From DATDOR01 sp035512695 (lineage in GTDB: Bacteria > Chloroflexota > Anaerolineae > Anaerolineales > JABWBV01), in NCBI GenBank assembly GCA_035512695.1, contig DATKDL010000151.1, positions 1 through 11,122 of the forward strand: a DNA stretch of 11,122 nt, read 5' to 3'. Below are positions 1 to 6,400 of the stretch, piece by piece (positions within the stretch are counted from its first letter, which is position 1; each line of letters starts with the position of its first letter). The position numbers and the translations under genes were made by a program. Under the pieces are notes generated by a model, which searched no databases, was not told where the DNA came from, and worked only from the letters and a program-made list of their open reading frames with translations.

Positions 1-308
1 GCCTGAGCCGAGCCGATCAGCTGTTGCTGACCCTGATGTATTGGAGAGAATACCGCACCCAATTTCATATTGCCCAAGCCTATGGGGTCAGCGAGTCGAC
101 GGTGTGCCGCACGATCCAGAAAACCGAGGACGCCCTGATCCAAAGCGGTCAATTCAGTTTGCCCGGTAAGAAGGCTTTGCAGCCGAGTGATACCGTGATC
201 GAGATCATCCTGGTGGATGCCACCGAGCAACCGATCGAGCGTCCGAAAAAAAACAGCGCCGACATTACAGTGGAAAGAAAAAGCGGCACACGCAGAAAGC
301 CCAGGTAA
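1..308 (+). CDS. IS5-family transposase, upstream frame (orfA), 5' partial
   Basis: This is the N-terminal part of a transposase that cuts and joins the ends of its own element. The reading frame is open from the window edge (codons in phase with position 3), so the ATG at 24 is internal and the true start is outside. The visible protein begins LSRADQLLLTLMYWREYRTQ and holds a helix-turn-helix (HIAQAYGVSESTVCRTIQK) like that of the HTH_Tnp_4 family. Near the end is VDATEQPIERPKK, whose Asp is the first acidic residue of the DDE triad. The frame then runs into an A8 tract and stops at 306-308 after about 18 codons unlike the family. The family sequence continues in the -1 frame, so alone this product would be an inactive DNA-binding fragment or a regulator. 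Confidence 0.8.
   Translation, partial: LSRADQLLLTLMYWREYRTQFHIAQAYGVSESTVCRTIQKTEDALIQSGQFSLPGKKALQPSDTVIEIILVDATEQPIERPKKNSADITVERKSGTRRKPR
248..254 (+). other. Candidate programmed -1 frameshift site (A AAA AAC)
   Basis: An eight-A tract (246-253) followed by C gives the heptamer A AAA AAC in exactly the right phase for orfA. A one-base backward slip would re-pair AAA and AAC codons on AAA AAA and enter the orfB frame at CAG 254. The heptamer matches the X XXY YYZ slippery class used by many insertion sequences. Polymerase slippage on the A tract could do the same. A plain one-base deletion from an ancestral A9 remains possible. I saw no obvious strong stem-loop immediately downstream. 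Confidence 0.6.
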
Positions 309-691
309 CGGTCAATCAGCGCAGCCTGGAAATCGTGGCCACCGATTTTTGTGAAGGCAGCCGGCATGATTTTCGTTTGTTCAAGGAGAGTGAGACGGCC
401 ATGGCAGCCCACATTCGTTGCTTTGCCGATACCGGTTATCTGGGGATCGACAAGCTGCACGCCAACAGCCAGATCCCGGCGAAGAACTCGAAGCTGCACA
501 AATTGACGCCGGAACAGAAACGGATCAATCGGGAACTGGCTCGCCAACGGATTTACTGTGAACATGTCATCGGGCGTTTGAAAGTTTTTCGCATCCTGAG
601 TGAACGTTATCGCAATCGGCGCAAGCGCTTCGGATTGCGTTTCAACCTGATCGCTGCGATTTACAACCTCGAGCTTCAGGCCAGATCATGA
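254..691 (+). CDS. IS5-family transposase, downstream frame (orfB) with DDE residues two and three
   Basis: This is the catalytic remainder of the transposase, read in the -1 frame relative to orfA. Starting at the CAG codon at 254 it gives QRRHYSGKKKRHTQKAQV, the expected continuation after ERPKKK. Next come GSRHDFRLFKES, the second Asp in FADTGYLGI, and the catalytic Glu in CEHVIGRLKVFRIL, with the basic C-terminus usual in the family. An internal ATG at 335 exists, but it lies after conserved sequence and has no convincing ribosome binding site, so a frameshift fusion is more likely. All three catalytic acids are present once the frames are joined and there are no stops, so the element may be functional. 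It ends at a TGA overlapping the presumed right end of the IS. Confidence 0.8.
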   Translation, partial: QRRHYSGKKKRHTQKAQVTVNQRSLEIVATDFCEGSRHDFRLFKESETAMAAHIRCFADTGYLGIDKLHANSQIPAKNSKLHKLTPEQKRINRELARQRIYCEHVIGRLKVFRILSERYRNRRKRFGLRFNLIAAIYNLELQARS

Positions 692-708
692 CTTATGCAA
701 GAGGTCTA
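690..708 (+). repeat. Candidate right terminal inverted repeat of the IS
   Basis: The sequence GACTTATGCAAGAGGTCTA begins at the orfB stop codon, where IS5-like elements usually end, and the complement of its outer end (TAGACCTCTTGCATAA) looks like an IS left end. The call rests on position and resemblance only, because the matching left end is not in the window. Confidence 0.45.
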
Positions 709-712
709 CTGA

Positions 713-1372
713 TTAAAAAACCCTCAACACCCCCCCCACCAGGGCGATCTGTCCGAGGTGATAGGTCGCCCGGATTGCGAATCGGGCCGCGGGCGTGGGC
801 TGCACGAACCGGTTCCAGCCCAATAGGATATCGGAGACCCCCAGCATCACGGCACCCCCGGCACCGAGCAGGGCGGGGACGGGCGGCCAGGCCGGGTTCG
901 CCAGCGTCGAGAGACCCGAAAACATCGTCCCGCTCAGGGCCAGCGTGTAAAAGAGCACCGGGAGGCGCAGCTCCTGGCGGCCCGCGGCGTTCAGACCGGC
1001 GGAGATCCTTCCGTACACCCGCACCGCGGGCAGGGCGACGACGAGGGCGAACAGGGCGGTCGAAAAATTGAGCGGAGGCGGGACGGCGTTCAGACCGGTG
1101 ATGTAGGCAACGTGGGCGAGCAGGAAAACCCCCAACGCCGGCCCGAGCCGGTCGAGTGCCGGGAGCAGGAATACGTCCCCGATCAGGCTCAGGGCCACCC
1201 CTGCAAAAAACCAAGCCACCGGTGTGCCGAAAACGGGCCCGTTCGCCAGCATCCAGGCCAGGACACCGAACATGACGGCCGGCTTTGTGATCGGCTCCAG
1301 GCGGTTCCAGCCGAACCGCAGCGCAAGCCAATCCAGCGCTGCCAGCCCGAGCGGGAGCCAGGCCACGCTCAT
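713..1372 (-). CDS. YhhN/TMEM86-family membrane protein (lysoplasmalogenase-like)
   Basis: This 219-residue, very hydrophobic protein has about seven to eight membrane segments. It fits the YhhN/TMEM86 family, whose characterised members hydrolyse the vinyl-ether bond of lysoplasmalogens; the bacterial role is less certain. Family features seen are EPITKP (residues 26-31), GDVFLL with Asp66, AHVAYI (86-91), LFYTLALSGTMF (140-151), GVSDILLGWNRF with Asp181 and TYHLGQ near the end. Length is normal for the family. The ATG overlaps the era stop as ATGA (1369-1372), so it is probably translationally coupled to era and shares its promoter. The stop at 713-715 lies just beyond the IS end. The family C-terminus looks intact, but the last few residues could have been set by the insertion. 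Confidence 0.8.
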   Translation of the reverse strand: MSVAWLPLGLAALDWLALRFGWNRLEPITKPAVMFGVLAWMLANGPVFGTPVAWFFAGVALSLIGDVFLLPALDRLGPALGVFLLAHVAYITGLNAVPPPLNFSTALFALVVALPAVRVYGRISAGLNAAGRQELRLPVLFYTLALSGTMFSGLSTLANPAWPPVPALLGAGGAVMLGVSDILLGWNRFVQPTPAARFAIRATYHLGQIALVGGVLRVF

Positions 1373-2292
1373 TTTGAAAAACCGAATTTGTCGAGCGTGC
1401 CCGGATCGCCGCGCCAGTTCTTGCGAACTTTGACGCGCAGCTGCAGGTGAACCTTGCGACCGCTCATCGCCTCGACCTCTTTTCGAGCGTGCGTTCCGAT
1501 CCGCTTGAGCATCTCCCCGCCGGCGCCGACCACGATCCCGACCTGTGAGTCGCGCTCGACAAACAGGGTCGCCTCGATATAGGCTCCGGTGTCCCCACGC
1601 TCTTTGAACTGGTCGATCCGCACCGCCATGCTGTGCGGGACCTCATCCCGCAGGTTCAGCAAGGCCGCTTCCCGAATCAGATCGGCGGTGATCTCACGCT
1701 CGAAAAGGTCGGTCACCTGGTCGGCCGGAAAAAACGGCGGGCCTTCCGGAAGCGCGGCGAAAATCGCCGCGACCAGGTCTTCCAGATGGTCCCCTCGCAA
1801 CGCCGAAATGCGGAGCGAATCGATCTCCGGAAAAATGCCGGTGAAATCGCGGATATGCTCCTCGAGGGTCTCCGGGCTGGCCTGGTCGATCTTGTTGAAG
1901 ACCAGCAGCTTGTGGACGGTACCGGCGTGTTCGGCGATTGCGGCGGCCAATCGCCGGTCGTCTTCGTCCGGTGGGCGGGCGGCGTCGATCAGGATCAGGA
2001 CCAGGTCGGCGTCTTCGAGGGCTGCGGCGGCTTCCGCGTTCATCCGCTCGCCGAGCAGGTGGAAAGCCTGGTGGATGCCGGGGGTGTCGATAAAGATCGC
2101 CTGCGAGCGGGAGCGGGTCAGGATCCCGAGCTGCTGTTTGCGGGTGGTCTGCGGCCGGTACGTGACGGCGGCGATCTTCTGGCCCAGCAGGGCGTTCAGC
2201 AGGGTCGATTTGCCGACGTTGGGTTTGCCGGCGATGGCGACGTAGCCGGTCCGCTCGGGACCGGCGGAAGGGTCATTAAGGGTTTCTTGCAT
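1369..2292 (-). CDS. era: GTPase Era
   Basis: Era is an essential GTPase that binds the 3' end of 16S rRNA and checks 30S subunit assembly. The GTPase domain shows G1 GKPNVGKST (residues 22-30), the switch I Thr in YRPQTTRKQ, G3 DTPG (69-72), G4 NKID (133-136) and G5 SALRG. A C-terminal KH domain carries GIVVGAGGEMLKRIGTHARKEVEA and ends VKVRKNWRGD, a typical Era close. The KH GxxG loop reads GAGG instead of the common GKGG. Length is 307 residues, normal for Era. I chose the ATG at 2292; an in-frame TTG at 2298 would add two residues. The promoter -10 at 2301-2306 predicts transcription start near 2294-2295, which excludes the TTG and leaves almost no leader. It is first in an operon with the YhhN-like gene. 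Confidence 0.95.
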   Translation of the reverse strand: MQETLNDPSAGPERTGYVAIAGKPNVGKSTLLNALLGQKIAAVTYRPQTTRKQQLGILTRSRSQAIFIDTPGIHQAFHLLGERMNAEAAAALEDADLVLILIDAARPPDEDDRRLAAAIAEHAGTVHKLLVFNKIDQASPETLEEHIRDFTGIFPEIDSLRISALRGDHLEDLVAAIFAALPEGPPFFPADQVTDLFEREITADLIREAALLNLRDEVPHSMAVRIDQFKERGDTGAYIEATLFVERDSQVGIVVGAGGEMLKRIGTHARKEVEAMSGRKVHLQLRVKVRKNWRGDPGTLDKFGFSK

Positions 2293-2300
2293 CGGCAACC

Positions 2301-2328
2301 ATTATAATTGCGGGCGACCGGTTTTGAA
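2301..2328 (-). promoter_or_regulatory. Promoter of era
   Basis: Read on the minus strand, TTCAAA (2323-2328) and a perfect TATAAT (2301-2306) are separated by 16 bp. Start of transcription is expected around 2294-2295, two or three bases before the era ATG. No Shine-Dalgarno sequence is present, which fits leaderless initiation. The core ATTATAAT is palindromic, so a plus-strand TATAAT also exists at 2303-2308, but no -35 was found for it. Confidence 0.6.
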
Positions 2329-2375
2329 CCCGGAACCGATCGAAAATCCTTGCCGGTGAAAGTGAAAAATCATCC

Positions 2376-2777
2376 ATGAAAATTCAAGCGTTTCTGATCG
2401 CCATCGCCTTCGTCTTTCTGTCGCTGACTTCCTGCAGCGGCGCCGGTTCCGAGACCATCCACGTCAGCATGCGCGATTTCAGCTTCACGCCTGATCGTTT
2501 CACGGTCCGGGCCGGCACGACCGTGACCCTGACGATCAGGAACCTCGGTGCGCTTGACCACAATTTCCATATTATGGACCTGGGTTACTTCGTGGAGGGG
2601 CCCTGGAGCGGCACGGATGAAACCGGAGTTTATCAGTCGCACAGCGATCTTCCGGGTGGGGAAGTGAGCACCACGTCTTTCATCGCCCCCAACACGCCCG
2701 GGGAATACCAGATCCTGTGCTCGATCCCGTCGCATCTCGAACTCGGGATGCAAGCGACCTTGACGGTTACGGAGTGA
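2376..2777 (+). CDS. Small blue-copper lipoprotein (cupredoxin)
   Basis: This is a 133-residue exported copper protein that probably carries single electrons at the outer face of the membrane. A lipoprotein signal peptide with hydrophobic core AFLIAIAFVFLSL leads to the lipobox LTSC, so Cys20 would be lipidated after cleavage. The rest is one plastocyanin-like beta-sandwich. The type 1 copper ligands are a His in DHNFH (His62 or His65), Cys115, His120 and Met125, the last three spaced C-x4-H-x4-M in CSIPSHLELGM. That spacing resembles rusticyanin or sulfocyanin more than plastocyanin (C-x2-H-x4-M). No respiratory gene is adjacent, so its partner is unknown. The start is the only ATG giving a full signal peptide; no clear Shine-Dalgarno or promoter was found. 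The stop touches the palindrome that follows. Confidence 0.85.
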   Translation: MKIQAFLIAIAFVFLSLTSCSGAGSETIHVSMRDFSFTPDRFTVRAGTTVTLTIRNLGALDHNFHIMDLGYFVEGPWSGTDETGVYQSHSDLPGGEVSTTSFIAPNTPGEYQILCSIPSHLELGMQATLTVTE

Positions 2778-2840
2778 GGGCGAAAAAGCGAATGGGCGAA
2801 TAGGCGAATAGCGCTTATTCGCCCATTCGCTTTTTCGCCC
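2778..2840. terminator. Repeat-built palindrome between convergent cupredoxin gene and rnpB
   Basis: Perfect 25-bp arms at 2778-2802 and 2816-2840 enclose a 13-nt loop. The arms are built from repeats of the unit GGCGAATA/GGCGAATG, with a further unit in the loop that allows an alternative inner hairpin (2803-2810 with 2816-2823). It starts directly after the cupredoxin stop and ends 10 nt from the 3' end of rnpB, so it could stop transcription from both sides. It lacks a classic U tract, so termination is inferred from position and stem strength. Confidence 0.6.
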
Positions 2841-2850
2841 ATTCGAGTAT

Positions 2851-3235
2851 TCCTCCACCCCACCTGTAAGCCGCATTCTGTAACAGCCCCGAAGGGCTGC
2901 CGGTGGCCATCTGTCTGGGACGCACCTCTCGGTGAGCCTCGTGCAGCCTACCCGGGTCTCAAACGGTGCGGGCAGCACCTCGACCCTGCTTGGCCTTGCT
3001 CCCGGCGGGGGTTGCCTGGCCGCAGGCATTGCTGCCTGCGCCGGTGGTCTCTTACACCACCTTTTCACTCTGACCGCCCGCCAAAGCGGACGGCGATCTG
3101 TTTCTGTGGCCCTGCTCCCGCAGCAGCGGCAAAAGCCGCCGCCACGCCGGGTGTTACCCGGCGCCGCGCCCTGTGGAGTGCGGACTTTCCTCCAGGCGGA
3201 CAAACCGCCCAGCGGCCACCCGGTGGGGTGGAGGA
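2851..3235 (-). ncRNA. rnpB: RNase P RNA (bacterial class A)
   Basis: This is the catalytic RNA that removes 5' leaders from tRNA precursors. On the minus strand the conserved 5' P4 region GGAGGAAAGTCCGCACTCCA (around 3170-3195) and its 3' partner ACAGAATGCGGCTTACAG (2866-2883) are both present, as are GTAAGAGACCACC and GGGAGCAAGGCCAAGCAGGG in the specificity and P15-P16 region. P1 is formed by 3222-3235 with 2851-2864, 14 perfect base pairs, which sets both ends. The length of about 385 nt is normal for class A. The L15 loop that pairs with the tRNA CCA end reads GGC where most class A RNAs have GGU. The RNA starts within a base or two of the predicted start from the promoter at 3241-3269. 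Confidence 0.95.
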
Positions 3236-3240
3236 GGGGA

Positions 3241-3269
3241 ATCATAACCGGGGAGGGGGAGGGAGTCAA
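3241..3269 (-). promoter_or_regulatory. Promoter of rnpB
   Basis: On the minus strand TTGACT (3264-3269) and TATGAT (3241-3246) are separated by exactly 17 bp, close to the sigma70-type consensus. The predicted start, about 7 nt past the -10, falls at 3234-3235, the independently placed first base of P1. Confidence 0.8.
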
Positions 3270-3298
3270 CGAATGGGCTAACAGCTGTTTTCTACCCC

Positions 3299-3327
3299 TT
3301 GTCCGGGAGCTTGATTTAAGATATACT
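3299..3327 (+). promoter_or_regulatory. Promoter of rpoB
   Basis: TTGTCC (3299-3304) and TATACT (3322-3327) are separated by 17 bp. A start near 3334 gives a leader of about 83 nt. It stands back to back with the rnpB promoter, the two -35 boxes about 30 nt apart. The rpoB ribosome site is GGAG at 3404-3407, nine bases before the ATG. Confidence 0.65.
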
Positions 3328-3416
3328 ATTCTTTCGCCTCGCGCCGGAGGACTTTATTCATTTAACACGCGCGGCGCTATGTCAGCCGAGTACACCCATA
3401 CCTGGAGACTGTTTAG

Positions 3417-6400
3417 ATGGCAACTGCCCTGCCCACGAAATCCTATTCCCGTATTTCCATTTCCCTGCCGCTGCCGAACCTGATCGAGGTCCAGCTCGAA
3501 TCGTTCGAGCGCCTCAAGCGGGAGGGCCTGGCCGACCTGTTCCACGAGATCTCCCCGATCGAATCCTATAACAAGGGGATGAAGCTGTACTTCCCGAGCC
3601 GCGACCCGGAAGTCGAACAGTGGGGTTTGACGTACTGGTTCGGCGATCCCAAAAACACGATCGAAGAATGCGTCGAGCGCGACCTGACTTATGCCTCCCC
3701 GATGTACGTGTCCGTGCTACTGGCCGGGTCGGATATTCCCGAGCCCGTCAAGCAGGACATCTTTCTGGGCGATTTCCCGGAGATGACGGAGAAAGGCACC
3801 TTCATTATTAACGGCACCGAACGGGTCGTCGTCTCGCAGCTGATCCGCTCCCCGGGCGTCTATTTCGAAAGCCCCCTCGACCGCTCGACCGGCCGGCCGC
3901 TGGCCACCGCCAAGCTGATCCCGGATCGGGGCGCATGGATGGAGTTCGAGACCCGCAAGACCGAATACCTGACCCTCAAATTCAATCGCAAACGCACCAT
4001 CCCGGTGACCATCTTCCTGCGCGCCCTGGCCGCCGTCGACGACCGCACTTCCGACCAGCAGCTGGTCGAAGGCACCGACGAGGAGATCCTGCGGCTGTTT
4101 GAAGACATCGATAACAACCCGGACCGGATGTTCATCCCCACAACGCTCCGCCAGGAGCCGGACTGGGATCTCTCGACCGGCCACTCCGTCGCCGAAGCGG
4201 CCTTGATCGAGTTCTTCAAGCGCATGCGCCCGGGCGACCCGGCCACGCTGGACAACGCCCGCGAGTTCCTCGAGGAGCAGCTCTTCGACCGTCGGCATTA
4301 CGACCTCGAACGGGTCGGGCGCTACAAGCTCAACCAGAAACTGGAGCTCCAGGACACGATCGCGCTCTCGCACCGCACGATCACCAAGTGGGACATCATC
4401 AAGCTCGTGCGCCGGATGATCAACATCAATAACGGCGTCGAGCCGGCCGACGACGTCGACCACCTCGGCAACCGCCGAGTCAAGACCGTCGGTGAGCTGG
4501 TCCAGAACAAGCTCCGCATCGGTCTGCGCCGGATGGAGCGGGTTATTAAAGAAAGGATGTCGATCCGAGACCAGGACCAGATCTCCCCGATCACCCTGAT
4601 CAACATCCGCCCGGTCGTCGCCGCGTTGCGGGAGTTCTACGGCTCCAGCCAGCTCTCACAGTTCATGGACCAGACCAACCCGCTGGCCGAGTTGCGCCAC
4701 AAGCGCACCCTGTCTGCGCTGGGACCGGGCGGTTTGCGCCGCGAGCGGGCCGGCTTCGACGTCCGCGACGTCCATCACTCGCACTACGGACGCATCTGCC
4801 CGATCGAGACCCCGGAGGGTCCAAACATCGGTTTGATCGGCCGATTGGCCTCCTTCGCGCAGGTCAACGAGTATGGATTTATCGAAACGCCTTACCGCCG
4901 GGTCCTTCGCTCGCTGAGAAACAACGATTCCCGGCTGATCGGCCGAGCCCTGCGCGAGGATGTCACCGATGAGAAAGGCAAGGCGATCGCCAAGTTGGAT
5001 GAGCGCGTCACCGAGAAGATGGCCGAGGCGATCGCAAAGCTGCCGCTCCGGCAGATCCTGGTCCGGCCATTTGTCTCGGACGATGTGGCCTATCTCTCCG
5101 CCGATGCGGAGGATAAGTTCTACATCGCCCAGGCCAACACCCCGCTGACGGACGAAAAGGAATTCCTCCGCAACCGGGTGTCCTGCCGGTACCACTCCGA
5201 TTTCATGTTCACCCAGCCGGCCAATATCGATTACATGGATGTCGCCCCGCACCAGGTCGTCGGGATCTCGGCCTCGCTGATCCCTTTCCTGGAGCATGAC
5301 GACGCCAACCGGGCCCTGATGGGCTCGAACATGCAGGCCCAGGCCGTCCCGCTCGTCCTGCCGCATGTCCCGGTCGTGTCGACCGGAATGGAATACTTTG
5401 CCGCGATCGACTCGGGCCAGGTGGTCGTCGCGGAGGATGACGGGGAGGTGTCATCGGTCAGCGGTGAATCCATCGTCGTCCGTCACAAGGACAAGACCAC
5501 CCGGACCTACAATCTGCGCAAATACCAGCGTTCCAACCAGAGCACCTGCATCGACCAGCGCCCGGCTGTGGTCAAGGGCCAGAAGATCAAACGCGGCGAT
5601 ATCATCGCCGACTCGTCTTCGACCGAGGGCGGCGAACTGGCGCTGGGGCAGAACGTCGTCATCGCCTTCCTCTCCTGGGAGGGCGGCAACTTCGAGGACG
5701 CAATCCTGATCTCCGAGCAGCTCGTACAGGATGATGCCTTCACGTCGATCCACATCGAGAAGCACGAGATCGAAGCGCGCGACACCCGCCTGGGGCCGGA
5801 GGAGATCACCCGCGACATCCCCAACGTCGGCGAGGAGGCCGTCAAGGACCTCGACGAGATGGGGATCATCCGGGTCGGCGCCGAGGTCGGTCCGAGCGAT
5901 ATCCTGGTCGGCAAAATCACGCCCAAGGGCGAGAAGGAATTGACCCCCGAGGAGCGGCTCCTGCGGGCCATCTTCGGCGAGAAATCGCGCGACGTGAAGG
6001 ACACGTCGCTCAAGATGCCGCACGGCGAGCGCGGCAAGGTGGTCGACGTCCAGGTCTTCACCCGCGAGGAGAACACCGACCTGGCCGCCGGCGTGGACAC
6101 GATGGTCCGCGTCTATGTCGCCCAGCGCCGCAAGGTGACTGCCGGCGATAAAATGGCCGGCCGCCACGGCAACAAGGGCGTTATCTCCAAGGTCATCCCG
6201 GTCGAGGACATGCCGTACCTGGATGACGGGACGCCCGTCGGGATCATCCTGAACCCGCTTGGGGTTCCGGGCCGGATGAACATCGGCCAGGTGCTCGAGA
6301 CGCATCTCGGCTGGGCGGCCCGCGAGCTCGGTTTCCGGGCGATCAACCCGGTCTTCGACGGCGCCAATGAGTTCGAGATCGAGGCCGAGCTGGCCCGGGC

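Larger units (their letters stand above)
1..708 (+). mobile_element. IS5-family insertion sequence, 3' portion (left end outside window)
   Basis: This is the right part of a DDE insertion sequence. It carries a helix-turn-helix segment followed by a DDE_Tnp_4-like catalytic domain split over two frames, the arrangement of several IS5-family subgroups. The left end and the transposase start lie before the window. The right boundary is put near 708 from the end of the coding region and an IR-like sequence around 690-708. This boundary is inferred because the left inverted repeat cannot be compared. The element abuts the 3' end of a minus-strand membrane protein gene whose stop codon lies only a few bases beyond the IS, so the insertion occurred at or just behind that gene's terminus. 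Confidence 0.85.

Noticed and set aside
149..565. A minus-strand frame within the IS.
   Set aside because: It is antisense to conserved transposase motifs in both forward frames and has no recognisable domain.
2303..2308. Plus-strand TATAAT as a promoter for the cupredoxin gene.
   Set aside because: It arises from the palindromic ATTATAAT of the era promoter, and no -35-like sequence is found 15-19 bp upstream on the plus strand.
2778..2840. A CRISPR array made of the GGCGAATA units.
   Set aside because: Units are only 7-8 nt with no spacers and form one hairpin; there are no cas genes in the window.
2370..3269. A 299-codon minus-strand frame across the RNase P RNA and cupredoxin gene.
   Set aside because: It reads through a clearly conserved structural RNA and antisense to a conserved protein; its sequence is low-complexity and Arg/Pro-rich.
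3379..3483. A 34-codon plus-strand frame starting at ATG 3379 and overlapping the start of rpoB.
   Set aside because: No ribosome binding site lies before this ATG, the product resembles nothing, and rpoB has a good site and start. It is probably a chance frame.
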